Shown here piece by piece: positions 1 through 11,847 of a stretch of DNA of 64,000 nucleotides (within the stretch, counting starts at the first letter, position 1; the number at the start of each line of letters is the position of its first letter). Location: positions 11,358,812 to 11,422,811 of the forward strand of contig NC_087069.1 in the NCBI RefSeq assembly GCF_963678635.1, written 5' to 3'. The translations under genes were made by a program, and so were the position numbers. The notes beneath the pieces were generated by a model. The model searched no databases. It worked only from the letters and a program-made list of their open reading frames with translations, and was not told where the DNA came from. The DNA comes from Symsagittifera roscoffensis (taxonomy: Eukaryota > Xenacoelomorpha > Acoela > Convolutidae).

Positions 1-1283
1 TATTTTGCTTCATTACAACATTTTTTGGATTTTTTGTATTGTACTGTTTTGTCTGGGACAGTTTTGTAAATGCATTCATATTACAAGTATCACTTTAGCT
101 TTAAGTATCATAAATCTGTAGCGTAGAGACTCGCAACAAAAAAGGACAGTTCGAACCTGGGCAGGGTCGGATGTTTCTGAGGCAACTAAGCTATTAAATT
201 TCTGTTACTATAACTGGTACTGCTAATGCATCACACTTCGCTTGCGTCACATAGCAATTATAAAGACTCATTATTGGCGTGGGTCACTTGAAAGATTTTG
301 TAGACTCAAACTTTTACTGATTCAGTTTTACCAGTAGCGTATTGGTCATAGTTTTGCTTGTGTATGCGAAGAGCAGCATCGCCTGTGTGTTAAAATTATA
401 TATCTATTGATGTTAATAATTATATGAAAAAGCCTTGTTTCGCCCGCTAAGTGGAGAGATTTCAATAAACCAGAATTATAACCGCAAGACCAACTGAAAT
501 AATTGCACCTTTTAAATGAGAGAATAAAAAAATACTGCAATTCCTGCCTGCCAATTTTTTTATAGAACCTTTTCCCAAAAAATAATTTTGCTGTTTCAAC
601 AAAAAATAGGCAAAAAATTTCAGAAGGCTCAAAACATTCTAGAAGCAACTCGTCAACTAAAATTAGGCAAAAAATTAGACTGCTCAAAACATTCTGCAAG
701 CCGTTTATAAGTTGCCATCTTTGATATCAAACCGTAATCAAATAAAAGAATTATTTGCTTAATAACAGTTGTCTTGGTAACCAATCAAGATTCATGACTG
801 AATCTTTAGCATATCGTTGACAAAATAAAAAAAAACATTGCCTTTTGACATTGAAACTTTTGATTTGAAATTGATCCTTGGCAATCAAATGATTTTAGCT
901 AGTTCCTCATATAAAAACAGGTTTTTTTAAACACTCGTTTGAGCTGAGTTCTTATTTGAGGACCTGGCTAAGACCTTGAACTTTTAAGGAAAAACGTTTG
1001 GTTCCAATAATTCTTTTTTTTCGCTATTAAAAGGGACTCTTTGGCGCCCAAAAGAACAATTTGCCGCGCTTCGTTCAAATGAGTAAACAAAGACTTGATT
1101 TTTTATTTGCCAACTTCTTGGAGAAACCTCGTTCAGGTACGATTCGAATTTTTGTGCAGGTGTTTTTTCCCGCTGATTCCTACCTATGCATGGAAGAAGA
1201 AAGGATCTGAACCGCTTCATTTGTACTATCCTTCTGGGTTCCTTTTTAAATGCGTTTCAAACTACCTGCTCTGCGTCTCAGTA
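1..1283. other. AT-rich intergenic sequence, no gene recognised
   Basis: Nothing here looks like a conserved protein. A minus-strand open frame at 346-699 is low-complexity and overlaps a degenerate direct duplication of about 60 bp (roughly 594-645 and 655-702, sharing 'gctcaaaacattct'), so I do not call it a gene. Confidence 0.5.
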
Positions 1284-1921
1284 CATCACCAGGCCAAACT
1301 GTGCACTGGATAGGCGCACAATTTTGGGTCTGTATGTTCCTGGACTCCAGAGACTAATTTTTAAACATGTTCCAAACTTTAAGTAGATTCCACCTACAAC
1401 ATTTCTCTGGATTCCGCGTACAAATACCTGTAACGTAAATTTTGTCGGCACATTTTTTTTGTCGCGGATTCCGCAACAAGAGAACATAGCTAGTAGTTCT
1501 GGATTCCGCAATTGTAAATATGTTCCGGAAATGTAAGTGGATTGCGCAAATTTATGCGGATTCCGCTTACAATTTGCTGATTCCACTTACAACTTGCGGA
1601 TTCAGTTTACGATTTGCGGATTCCACTTAGAGTTGCGGATTCCAAGACAGCTTAAATTTACTAAACACATAAATTATTTTTTGTTTGTGGATTCCACAAA
1701 TTGTTCCGGATTCCGCAAACTTCGTTGAGATTCCGCAGAATTGCCTGTTTCTGGAGCAATTTCAAGCAATACAGTGTTTTAGCTATTTTTATTGTGGAAT
1801 TCAAAACAGCAAAAAAGATCAAAGAAAAGAAACAATGTTGTGGATTCCGCAACAAATCTGGTTTTGGCCTGGTCCGGAATCAGCTTATAATGCACAAAAT
1901 GCACAGTTTGGCCTCGTAATG
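1284..1921. mobile_element. Tc1/mariner-type MITE with TA target site
   Basis: The element is bounded by terminal inverted repeats of 22 bp, reading CATCACCAGGCC... on the left and, on the reverse strand of the right end, CATTACGAGGCC..., both continuing AAACTGTGCA (20 of 22 match). Each end is flanked by TA (1282-1283 and 1922-1923), the target duplication of Tc1/mariner elements. At 638 bp with no transposase it is non-autonomous. Its interior is rich in GGATTCC motifs. A fragment of the same terminus lies inverted at 61629-61704, so the family is dispersed. Confidence 0.7.
1553..1645. repeat. Internal ~20-bp tandem repeat with GGATTCC core
   Basis: Four to five adjacent units of about 20 bp follow the pattern 'tgcggattccacttacaatt' with substitutions. 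Looser GGATTCC copies continue on both sides through the MITE interior (about 1408-1856). These look like internal repeats of the element rather than coding sequence, since all frames hit stops or alter the repeat phase. Confidence 0.65.
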
Positions 1922-1930
1922 TAAAACCTG

Positions 1931-2202
1931 AATGAGTCTCAAAGTGTCCTAAATGCATCTCAAATAAACTTAATTACGTCTGAAACTAAGCTAACTGCAT
2001 CTCAAATTAACTGAACTGCATCTCAAATAATTTAAGTACATCTCAAACTACCTTAATTGCTTCTCAAAGTAACCTAAATGGGTCTAAAGTTAACTCAAAT
2101 GCGAATCAAACTGACTGATTTGCGTCTCAAACCAAATGATTCGAGTCTCAAAATACTCTTACTGCATCTCAAACTAAATTTGTTTCGTCTCAAAATTTAT
2201 TT
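1931..2202. repeat. Minisatellite, 21-bp unit, about 13 copies
   Basis: Thirteen consecutive units of 21 bp (one of 20) share the core '(a/g)tctcaaa', approximate consensus 'actgcatctcaaactaactta'. The array starts 9 bp after the end of the MITE at 1921. Units differ from each other at several positions, so the array is old. The period is a multiple of 3, but stop codons occur in every frame I tried, so it is not a repeat protein. Confidence 0.85.
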
Positions 2203-4427
2203 ACAGCTTTAACAAATCTGAGGTTATTAGATGCGTTGCAAGAGGTACTCAGCTAATGGATTTGTGTCATCTGCGCTGTACATTTGCTTCACTTGACAAT
2301 TGCGGTTTCTTTTGAGGCGAAATCGTCAAGTGTTTTGTTCTTTTTTGTTTAAAATAAAAAAGGTTCTCCTTTTAAGGTAGGCGATTAACTTGGGCATTTG
2401 ATTTCAAAGCTCAAAGTAAAAAATACTACACATAAATAACGTGTATGAAACAAAACGTGTATGACTCCAAAAGAAAGGAATCAAACTGACATGGAGGCTG
2501 TTTTTAACCAATTTTTGATGCTTTTGTTTATATGTTTTCCTCAATATTTTTTCGAAAGATTGTTAGCTTTGATTTCGCTTGTTAATCTTTGAAGTTTCTT
2601 AAAATTCGCATGCTCAAGGCTTTGAAGTTATCCTGCTCATAGTATTGTCCCTTTTCTATTGTAGCTCAAAAAGTCCGTTGTTTTATTTGACAAGCGGAAG
2701 AAATAACTTTGGATAAATTAGCCAGAAAAATCCAATTTCCACCTCAAACTCTTATAAAAACGTAAAAGCATTTATTGATCTCAATTTTTGTTTATCTTAT
2801 GAAACTATTGGCAAAACAAAACACAAATTTTCAACTGATAACTTACCCAGAGTTTTAGCGAATAAAAAAAATGCCTTGGGGGGAGTTACCAGGGAAGATT
2901 TAGAGGGTGTCGCCTTGCATTGATGTCATAGCACAAATTTTTAAATTTTACAAGAAAGTGAGATGATAGAAATTAGCCGAGCTTTGTACAAACTAAAAGA
3001 ATCAGCTCAAAAAAATTCCTGAAAAAAACTCAAACTTTTTTCAAAAATTTTTTCTCAGAAGTGGTTTTTTGTTTCCGCCATTGCTGGAGTGCTCATTGGT
3101 TTGTGCATCTCCACTTCTATGGCCTATATCTTGTGCTTTCCATTTTTTGATAATTACTTCCTGCTATTTTTTGATAATTATCTTTGTTTTGTTATTGACA
3201 ATCACGACTGACCCATAGTTCAACCTCGGCTCCTACGTCTTCCTTCGCAGTTTCTGCCTTCAAAATTATGATTTGTTTTTTGTTCACATTTTTGAAAGTT
3301 TTTTTCCCTGCGTTGTTTGTTGTGTTTTTCTATTAGGAAAACTGAAAGAATCAAACTGTTTCCTATCCAAGCTAGACTAAAAAAGAACGAAAATACAAAT
3401 TTCATGAATAATTGAAAAAGATGTTGAGCTAATTAAGTGGGAGGACGTATTTGTCTTATAGGTCTACTTAAAAGAAACTCAAGCAGAAAAAAAAAGAAAT
3501 AATGTCAATTTGCACGCATAGAAATGTATACGCACTGAAAAAAAATTAATTTTGGATTTATTTAAATTGATTTCAGAGCAATCAAATATAATATTCATTT
3601 TAGGATTTGAAATGGACTTTAAATAGTTGTTTCTTAAAAGTTTTTTTTATCAAATTAATGTCTCGCTAAAATCAATCCAAATCGCACAGAAATTCGATTT
3701 TTGAAAATTTCCTTTAAAATCATTTTGAAGATTGATTATCAGATCGATTTAAGTGTCGAAAAAATTCTTCTTAATTAAATTTAAATCATTTTTTCCGCTA
3801 ATAATGCTAAAAAACGTATTCTTTAAAAAAATTGAAATTGTTATTTCAAATTTTTCATTAAAAGCAAAAACCCAAATAACAAATCAAGAAAGTGCCACAA
3901 TGGATCAAATTTGATCTCAAATTTTTCAAAGTTTTCAGAAAAACAAAAAGTATAACCAGTATTTTGAAAACCGTATCGTCTTTTATAATGCTTCCATACT
4001 CTATAGATGTAAAATGAAAAGTAATTGGCAGTGAATAAAATCAACACAAACTCAAAACTGATGAAAGTCGACTGAACTATTTGACTTAAATTAGTTTTGA
4101 AAATTTTTTAATTCCCTTAAAATAAAAAAAACTGAAGAGACAAACAATGGATTTAATTTATATCGATAAAAAAGGATTTGGATCATTTTTGGAGCTGACA
4201 TTAATGAAGCTTTAAAATGAATTTCAAATTGATCCAAATCGTTAAAAACTTTTTCTAATTAATCTTCGTACTTTTTCAATACAAAAATTGATGTCATAAA
4301 TCTTCTACTTTTTTCATTCTGAAAATGATCCTAATCCCTATTTGTCATTGCGTGTATGTAATTAAAATATCGAATTAGGAATTTGAAAATACAACAATTT
4401 GATTTAGTACAAAGATTGTTGTATTTA
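2203..4427. other. Intergenic AT-rich sequence
   Basis: No gene recognised. The stretch is rich in A and T runs. The minus-strand open frames at 3220-3405 and 3841-4047 have no family resemblance and low-complexity composition. Confidence 0.5.
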
Positions 4428-5252
4428 GTTGACGTCCACAGAAGAAAAATGCTTATCATACAATTTCATTTATGAAGTCTATGGAAAAAAAGCTTATCTT
4501 AGAAAATTCATTCAAAATTTAAAAAGTGTAAAAATTTCTAATGAACATTTTTGTCTATTTGCCTCTTTTGAAGCTTTCTGGTCATTAAAAAAAAAGTTCA
4601 TCATACTTTTCTATATATAAAAATTATTTGATCTGCAATTTTTCGTAAACAAATACAAAAAATTGAGGTAACATTTTTTAAATTTTTTTTTGGCTGCAAA
4701 CTTGTTTTTGTGCTTAAATATAAATTTAAAGAGATAAATTTTTTTTTCATTCAAAATGTCACATTTTGTGTTTATAACGTAGTCCAGGATGAGTTTTTCA
4801 CTCAAAAAGTCCAAAAATCACAAGAAAGTGTTTTTTTTGTGAACACGATTATTATCTTTTGTTTCATTAGCTAAAATAAGAAAAAGTTGTTGAAAAACAG
4901 GCCTTTTTTCTGAAACATCAAAATTTTAAGACTAGCCATATTCAAAAAGTTACTTTTTGTTTTATAATTCCATGTGAAAAGGTTAAAATTAATATTTATG
5001 GCTAAAGTCACCAAACGCAGTTTATCTGCGTGGTAACTGCCAGTTACACACTGCGTTGTTTTATGACAAAAAATCCTAAAACATGTTTCAAAAATCTTGA
5101 AACATGTGCCTCAAAAATCCTGAAACATGAAAATTTCGAAACAAAAATTTTTTGTGTTTTCAATTTTTTGTATTTTCATTACAAAAATTTTTTGTATTTT
5201 CTCTATGAAATTGTATGAAAGAGTATGATAAGCATTTTTTGCCAACCCGGGT
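4428..5252. mobile_element. Non-autonomous element with CCCGGGTTGACC-type ends (copy 1)
   Basis: The left end has 'gttgacgtccacagaag' followed by 'aaatgcttatcatacaattt'; the right end has the reverse pattern 'gtatgataagcatttttt' followed by 'gccaacccgggttgg'. Related ends occur at 11663, 17266, 18180 and 41659. An internal block 'ataacgtagtcca' near 4780 recurs near 41925 and, inverted, near 11095. No transposase is visible. I infer a foldback or TIR-type non-autonomous DNA transposon; the superfamily is not identified. Confidence 0.55.
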
Positions 5253-5555
5253 TGGTAATCTATTTTTTTTTCAATTTGGCTAAGTAACCAATTGATAGGC
5301 ATTTGTTTTATTGAGCTGGAAATTGAAATAAATTCAATTTGAAATACAAATCAAATCGGTTTTTTGTTGTTTGTTGCCTTCTGTAGTTAAACTTTTTATA
5401 TTTGTTTAGTTCAACATCACTCAGAATTGGTTGTAAAATCTTTCGTTCCAAACAAAACTTTGCCGATAGTTTAAGTATTTGATTTACAAATAAAATGATT
5501 GTTAACGAAATTAAGCACCTGCAAATTTGATTTATTGGAGCAATTTCCGATTTTT
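5253..5555. other. Short AT-rich spacer
   Basis: No gene or recognised repeat between two mobile-element copies. Confidence 0.5.
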
Positions 5556-5978
5556 CGGGGCGGATCTAGGATTTTTATGAGGGTGGAAAGTTTATCCAAA
5601 AATTTTGACATTTTTGTCAGGCTTTTTTGAGGTTGAACAAATTGATTTTCCGAGCTCTCCCAAAGTACTCAAAAGACCCTGTTTTTGCCAAAATTACTGC
5701 ACTGCGCAGGCAAAATGTTGGAAAAACAGGTCAATAAAAGCGTGATTGGGCCTTTTTTTGGAAAATTGTGCCCCAAAAGTTCCGGTTTTTCCGTGCGCGC
5801 TTCTCCCTCAAAATAAGTTAATATTGGCGGCGAAAGCGCCTTCACAAAAATTTTAGGGACCGTCAGTCAAAATAGATATCTCAAACTAGTACGAAAGGGT
5901 GACATTTTGGGTCGACAGGGGTTCGAACCCCTGAGTAAAAGTCGTCCGCCCCTAATCCCACCCCTTTAATCCGCTGGT
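5556..5978. mobile_element. hAT-like MITE, copy 1
   Basis: It starts 'cggggcggatctagg' and ends near 'aatccgc', matching the ends of the better preserved copy at 12172-12542. The interior aligns with copies near 48560-48850 and 49400-49726. It contains a perfect 18-bp palindrome at 5916-5933 centred on TTCGAA. No coding capacity is seen. The outermost bases are eroded, so the target duplication cannot be read. Confidence 0.6.
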
Positions 5979-6371
5979 GAGCATTTTGGTTGTATTTTGT
6001 TAAAACATTTTATTGAATCTGGAATTATATGTTCTGTTTTTTTTGTGTTACCTTAAAATTTTTCTTTGAAGTATGATATCATAAAGTGGAATTGTGATTT
6101 GATTCCATTTTGTTACTGACAAAGCAATTGCTTTTCCCAATTTTTATGCTTCGCTGCTGTTGATCTGGTAATTGAGTGTGACCATCTGGGCAACCGACGG
6201 TCCTGGACTTCTTCTCTGACCGTTGTTTCAGAAAATCTAGTTTTTTAGTTGCTCGTTAACCTCTATTTTTCTAAGTAAAGTATCGATAATAGATGACGTT
6301 GAAAAATGAGAACTTCAGCTTATTTTTTCAATTTTTAAGTAGGTGGAAGATAGAACAATTGCTTTTTCTCA

Positions 6372-6663
6372 TGCAGTTTGTTCTCCGGTCAAGATTGACA
6401 ATTAATGCTTGGCTCTTCCTAGTATCGAAAACAGGTTTATTCAAATTTTATCCTCACAATTAGTTGGATTACACCCGATTCATGTAAACAGTAGAAACTC
6501 TGTTTGACGACCCAATCTCCTCGGCTTAAATTTTTATTTGACATTTTTTTTCAAAATATCTCAAAGGATCGTATTAAAATTGTTTTCAATCGGTTTTATT
6601 ATGATTTTAATACCAGTCTTTCTGAAATTAAACAAATGTATGACATTCATTTATGAAACAATT

Positions 6664-6708
<45 letters not shown>

Positions 6709-7265
6709 TCACAATTTTAAATCAACTAAAAAAAAACATTTTAACAAATTAAAATCAGTTAAAAAGTTATCTGTTTTCGATACGTTTATAATCAATTTTG
6801 ATCAATTATTTTATCCGGTTTTGCAATTTTGTTTTTGCTGCCAAAAATCGGATCATTTTGTCCTGGATCTGTATTTGAGTCGATGTTCTATTTAATTATT
6901 TTCCCTGGGGTTTTGCTCTCGGCTCTGAAATGCGCGATTAGATATATTGCTGTCAGATTCCGGTAGCTTTCGACTTTGGGGTCCTGGCCGCATAGAAATA
7001 GTCTAGTACAGTCAACTTCAGAACTAGAACGAGTTAAGCATTTTCAGCGCCTGACAAGACCACTCATTTGTGTTACACGGTGTCGGATTCAAAATGTTCG
7101 GCAAAGTTAAGTTCTTATTTCTTTTCCATTCCTTTTTACGGGGAAATAGATGTCAATTCTACACTTAGGTCTTATTAAAAGTTATTAGACACAAAAATAC
7201 TTTTTTTAAAAAATATATCATTTTCTGATTCAAAACTGTAAGCCAGACCAAAAAAGCATCTCTCT
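6372..7265. repeat. Dispersed repeat copy paired with 11848-13300
   Basis: The sequence beginning 'cagtttgttctccggtcaag' recurs at 11848 and the two stay alignable to about 7265 and 13300 ('ctgattcaaaactgt'). Shared blocks include 'cccaatctcctcggct' and 'gactttggggtcctg'. This copy lacks the MITE found in the other and so preserves its empty site at about 6718-6728. It has gained the TC run. No coding content is recognised. Confidence 0.8.
6668..6704. repeat. (TC)n microsatellite
   Basis: A 37-nt uninterrupted TC dinucleotide run. The homologous position in the paralogous copy (about 12139-12144) has only three or so repeats, so the run expanded in this copy after duplication. Two short 'SLSLSL' open frames across it are artefacts. 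Confidence 0.95.
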
Positions 7266-7380
7266 GTCATTAATAATAATGTTTCGACTTTCAAAGACTG
7301 GGTTGTGTAGTAGGTTGTGTTTCAAAGACTGGGTTGCGAAAACTGGCAAAAAAACAATGAAACTAAGGAAGATTATGTTT

Positions 7381-8480
7381 TGACATTCAGAGGAGCTATA
7401 CTAGAGATGATATGATCCGAGCATGCGAAAAAGGGGACCCCTCAGATTTTTGGGGGACAAGTGATAAGCAATTGATAGTAATAGGACCACAGCATGAGAA
7501 ATAAGTCTGCTAAATAGTATGATCGGACGGGAAACTTACTTGGCTCCCCGGAGGTGACTTTTTGGTTTGTTTTCGCCCTCATTAGACGGACTACGTTCCC
7601 CTGATAGCTAGAAGGTAGTGTTTTGAATAGAGTACAGATAGAAGTTTTTGATGCTTGGAATGAATTAGCTACTTATGAAAAGTGCCTCGCCCTACCCTTG
7701 GGAGGTCGGAACGTCAACGAAATAGTTACAATAAAAACATTGGGAGGGACACTGAGGAAACATAGCATGGTTTGGAAGTTGAGTTGAACTGGAGGACTGA
7801 AATTCACGGAGGTTAGGAATTAGTTGATCAGAATCATATCAGTTTGCCGCATACCGGATTTCCACTAAGCGTGAAAATATTGATAAAAGAAACCGAACTT
7901 GGCATGTGGCAGAGTTGACAGGGGGAGGGACATAGTCATAAAACATGTTCGGACGGATGATTCAAGCGGATGTCAGGACTGATAGGGAATTGCGTGACTT
8001 AACTAAAACCAAGTGTAAGGAAATATTGGAGGGTATTGGAGAGCCTTTGAGAGTAAAAACAGTAATTGGCTAACGAATTGGAGGGTAATGGAGAGCCTTT
8101 GACAGTAAAAACTGTAATTGGCTAACATTAAGAGTAGTTGGTTCTCAGTTAGAGAGAGAGAGAACGATTGAGCAAGCCGAAGAGGATGCTATTGCTTGAA
8201 GCGAGGCTAGTTGTGTCTCTCAGTTATTAGAAACTCCTCGAGCTTATTTGAACCCGAGTTTAGTACCGGGATGAATTAGTTGTGTGACCGCATCGAGTCA
8301 ATCGAAAACTGACGAGCGGCTAACAAAGCGATTAAACGGAACGAAACGCCGGCTTCGTTATAGAAATTATTAAATAGTAGTTAGCTCATTAAGGGCATTA
8401 TAAACAACTTTTATTTTCTTTGCGATTGAGATTTTACTTATTGTGTCCACGATTTGTTGAACTAGCTAGAAACGCAACAG
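7381..8480 (+). pseudogene. Degenerate retroelement-like segment, related to 46880-47160
   Basis: Base composition here is more balanced than in the surroundings. Several short blocks align with 46920-47090, such as 'ccctgatagctag', 'gaatgaattagc' and 'ttgggag'. One forward frame around 7630-7790 stays open for about 50 codons before a stop. I infer decayed retroelement coding sequence from the shared dispersed blocks and composition; no catalytic motif is visible, so the class is open. Confidence 0.4.
8026..8127. repeat. Tandem duplication, 52-bp unit x2
   Basis: Two adjacent copies each start 'ttggagggta' and end 'attggctaac', differing at a few positions. It lies inside the retroelement-like segment. 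Confidence 0.9.
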
Positions 8481-8585
8481 GAGAGCCTAAAAGAGAATAA
8501 ACCAAAAGGGGATAGTTGCGTAATCCTTTGGTCGGCCGATTCCGTCTGGATGCCAACATAGCCTTTCGGAATTGTGGATAAAATC

Positions 8586-8813
8586 ATGTCCAACGCTATT
8601 ACACTGTACAAAGGGAGAAATTCCGGGGCCATTAAAAAGAGTGAAAGCGTGCCTACAGGAGACGATTCCCTGGAAGAAATCTACAGTGTTGTTCAAATAA
8701 ACTTTGACCTAAAAACTAGCCCCTTTGAGACATCGTTCTTATACCATCCGAAAAGTGTTTTCACTTTCAACAGCTCTAAAAATGTTTCATCTGTGAACGT
8801 TATTGAGAGTTAG
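8586..8813 (+). CDS. Small ORF of unknown function (75 aa)
   Basis: An ATG-started frame ending in TAG. The product is hydrophilic, starts MSNAITLYKG, has no signal peptide or membrane segment, and is Ser/Lys rich. I do not recognise the family. It directly follows the retroelement-like segment and shares its more balanced composition, so it may be a fragment of that element rather than a host gene. No splice sites clearly bound it. Confidence 0.25.
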   Translation: MSNAITLYKGRNSGAIKKSESVPTGDDSLEEIYSVVQINFDLKTSPFETSFLYHPKSVFTFNSSKNVSSVNVIES

Positions 8814-8820
8814 GGCGCTC

Positions 8821-9776
8821 GAAAATTGCATTTTGGCTAAATTGGGAAAATTAGCGCGCGATATAACCTGTTATTTATTTCGCCTCAACGGCTATCTAAT
8901 CCCGGATCAGAAAACGTTCAAAATTGATTTAATTTCTGACAAAAATATATCTTTCTAAACAACAACTGCATCCTTTTATTAAACATCGGGTGTGATTAAA
9001 AATTTACAAAAATTAACCTGAAAAAAATTTTTCTTCATGTTTTTTTTTAATTATAAAATTTGAAACTCTTTTAAGACATGCATGATTTTGCTCTGATACC
9101 AGCAACCTTGTTGTTTTTTGGTTTTCTCGAGGGGAGGACAAAGTCGAATTGCGAAGGTTTCTTCAGCGCTGTTTTAAAAGTGAGATGATTTCCCGTTCGC
9201 TGATTTATTTTATCTACAAAGACTTTATTCAAAAGTTTTATAAGATTATTCATGATCTGACACAAAACGCATAGATTGATGGGCCTTGGGTAGAAGGAAT
9301 TTTATGATTTCCTTTCAGTAATTGACACCCTGGGTTTTGATTTTTTTGTTTTTACTTCACTGTTTAATGATTACCAAAAAGAGCAACTCTGGTATCATAC
9401 AACGAATTTTAATGATCGATTTTAGTTTAAAAAAGTTTTGTTTCATTTGAAATGAACGACCATCTTATGGCCATAAGTAACGATTAACCAATACTTAAAA
9501 AAATAAAGATAAAAGTCCAGCCGGTCATTTTAGAGCTTCGGTTAAAAAAAATTCTGGGATCGTCTCGAAAAGTTCATCTCATTATTAAAAAAAAAGGTTT
9601 TAAAATTACCTTTTGAGAAGTTTTTCTAAAGAAAAATTGTTTTCTGTTTTGCTTAGCTTTTTTCACGTTTTTGCTTTTCTTTCGTAAGATACCCTTGTTA
9701 CCCGAGAAGTCAAACAATTGATAAAATGTGACCAATTGACTTCTGATTTTGATTGAATTCATTTTTCTAATTTCAT
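8821..9776. other. Intergenic AT-rich sequence
   Basis: No gene recognised. The minus-strand frames at 9071-9265 and 9574-9762 are basic and low-complexity, with no recognisable motif. Confidence 0.45.
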
Positions 9777-9792
9777 TGTTATATATATAATT
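9777..9792 (+). promoter_or_regulatory. Possible TATA region upstream of the 9870 ORF
   Basis: 'gttatatatataatt' lies about 80 bp upstream of the ATG at 9870. In AT-rich DNA such matches are common, so this is only suggestive. Confidence 0.2.
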
Positions 9793-9869
9793 TTATTGAA
9801 GTTTTTGTTTGGATAAATTTTTTCCTCATTTTGTACTAATAACGTGTGTGTGCGATACCAAAAACAATT

Positions 9870-10550
9870 ATGTCAAACTTGGAGTCAGAAATTCAGTACA
9901 TATCCGACACATGTCGAATATTTTTAACGGTGGCCATCGGCGGAAGCAGAGACGAAACTCGCGAGGCCCTGAAAGAACTGTCAATCACAAACGCGGTAGA
10001 CTATCTTCCTAAGTACCTGCCAATCAGGCGGCAAATTAGACTACATCTTCACAACTATGACAGAATCAAATCAGCAGCCGCTGCTAGTACTGCTATGATT
10101 CACAGCGCTAGCAGTGGTCCTGTAATTCGACCATTTATTCTAGATGAGTTCCATATAAGACTCCTTCGCAGTCCCAAAGACCACGTGATCAAATCTCTTT
10201 TGTCAGATTTCCAGAGGAGAGTGGACAGCACTTCTGAACGGGGAAAAATTCTGCGAGGGGTCATCCCTTTGGGCGCGGCTTTGTTGTATTGTGTGCTCTT
10301 GGGTTGTAGATATGTACAAGATGGGGTAAGTCTGGCTACTTTGTTTCTGGACTTCATACCCGCCTGGTCAGAGCGCATAGCCAGCGACTGTGGAGTTTGT
10401 ATGTACAAAGTGTGGCAATTGGTAAGACTGGACTTGGAGACGTTCATATACCTCATGGCTTCCAGTGAGACCAGACTGATGCACCTGAATCACTCCAGAG
10501 ATCAGCCGGACCAGTCTAGCAAAGATGGAGTTACTAATGGTGAGCAATAG
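9870..10550 (+). CDS. Unknown 226-aa protein, single exon or large exon
   Basis: A 681-bp frame opening at ATG 9870 (MSNLESEIQY) and closing at TAG 10548-10550, with codon usage and amino-acid complexity unlike the random AT-rich frames nearby. The N-terminal half is charged, with an Ala-rich stretch (SAAAAST) near residue 75. A hydrophobic segment (IPLGAALLYCVLLGC) near residues 140-156 could be a membrane helix. The C-terminus is polar. No signal peptide is evident and I do not recognise the family. A GTGAGC donor-like site at 10540 and a GTAAGT at 10326 leave open that this is one exon of a longer gene, in which case the 3' end shown here is wrong. No neighbouring exon could be linked. Confidence 0.6.
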   Translation: MSNLESEIQYISDTCRIFLTVAIGGSRDETREALKELSITNAVDYLPKYLPIRRQIRLHLHNYDRIKSAAAASTAMIHSASSGPVIRPFILDEFHIRLLRSPKDHVIKSLLSDFQRRVDSTSERGKILRGVIPLGAALLYCVLLGCRYVQDGVSLATLFLDFIPAWSERIASDCGVCMYKVWQLVRLDLETFIYLMASSETRLMHLNHSRDQPDQSSKDGVTNGEQ

Positions 10551-11059
10551 ATCCACAAAATTATTCATACATTTTTACAAGTTCTACAGAACTTTTTTTT
10601 GTTCTACAGAAGCTCGAAAATTGGAGGAAAAAAAACAGTTCTTTTTTAGTCTCAAATGACTTAAGTTATTCTCTATAAAACTATCTGCTTGCTTCATCAA
10701 TCACTACCTATAAGGTTTTTGAATCATTTGAAAAATACGTATTTAGTTTTTCACTGAAAAAAAAAACAAAATTTGCTCATGTTCTCAAGATTAACCTGAC
10801 TGAAAAAAACTTAAGATGTTTTCCTTCCAATTTTTGTAAGTTATTTACTATTTTTGCTTCAATTACTAATATCAATAGAGTTCAAGTACGGACTTCACAT
10901 GGAAATATATACCAAAAAAGTAGTTTTTTCAAAATTACTAGATAATTTTTAGTTTGAAATTATGTTGGTTGAGAAAAAAGTCCTGTTTTTTTTCCACAAA
11001 TTTAGTTTTATTTTAGCAAATGAAACAAAGTGAATAGTTGTTTACAAAAAAAACACTTT
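10551..11059. other. AT-rich sequence downstream of the 9870 ORF
   Basis: Possible 3' UTR or intron. No further exon or clear poly(A) context could be assigned. Confidence 0.4.
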
Positions 11060-11663
11060 GTTGTGATTTTTGGATTTTTTGGGTGAGAAACTCATGCTGG
11101 ACTAAGTTATAAACACAAAAATGTCAAGTTTTGCTTGCAAATTCTTTTTTTCTTAAAATTTTTATTTTAACACAATAGTAGTTTTGCAGTCAAAAAGGGA
11201 TAAACAATTTTTTACCTGAATTTTTTATTTTTGTTTATGAAAAAAATGCTTATCATAGAAATTTCATTTCTAAAAATTTTATGATAAACATTTTTCTGAC
11301 CGAATTTTGATTATGATTTTGATTGTCAAAAGGCCCTCTATCATAGATATACTTATTTAAACCTATTTAAAGTTACCCAGACACGTTTTTTGGTGATTTT
11401 TGAAAGTTTTTATGACAAAATGACTACTTTATAATTTTCATACGTGAAAATTGTATGATGAGCATTTTTTATTAAACTTTCAAATCATTTTTTTAATGTC
11501 CAGAAAGCTTCAAAATAGGCAATTAGACCAAAAATGTTCTTTAAAAACTTTTAAAACACTTTTTAAACTTTGTATGAATTTTCTATGACAAGCATTTTTT
11601 CCATAAATTTCATATAAGAAACTGTATGACAAGCATTTTTCTTCTATGAATGTCAACGCGGGC
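11060..11663. mobile_element. CCCGGG-type element, copy 2 (inverted relative to copy 1)
   Basis: The right end 'aagcatttttcttctatgaa' plus 'tgtcaacgcgggc' is the reverse complement of the left end of copy 1. The internal block near 11095 ('ctggactaagttataa') is the reverse complement of 'ttataacgtagtccag' in copy 1. The left boundary is not sharp. Confidence 0.45.
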
Positions 11664-11847
11664 TACGAAAAAAAAATGTTTCAAAAACTTTCCAGAGATT
11701 TGTGAACAAACAGCATTCGAAATTGATTCTAGTTTCAAGCGTTCAACTTGCAGAAAATTTAAATCTTTTTCCAGCAAAAATTAAAATCAAGTGGCCGTGT
11801 TATCAGGTTGTCCCAGCTAGTCCCAGCGCATTAAACAGTATATTTCA

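Noticed and set aside
346-699. 117-codon minus-strand frame
   Set aside because: No ATG-supported start, low complexity, overlaps a local duplication; no family resemblance.
1931-2202. 21-bp array as a heptapeptide-repeat protein or CRISPR
   Set aside because: Stops occur in every frame checked; there are no repeat-spacer alternations, the units are directly contiguous.
5911-5940. tRNA T-arm suggested by GGTTCGAACCCC
   Set aside because: It is a palindrome inside a MITE family, with no A box or cloverleaf around it.
6538-6895. Frames with SLSLSLSL runs
   Set aside because: Translated TC microsatellite.
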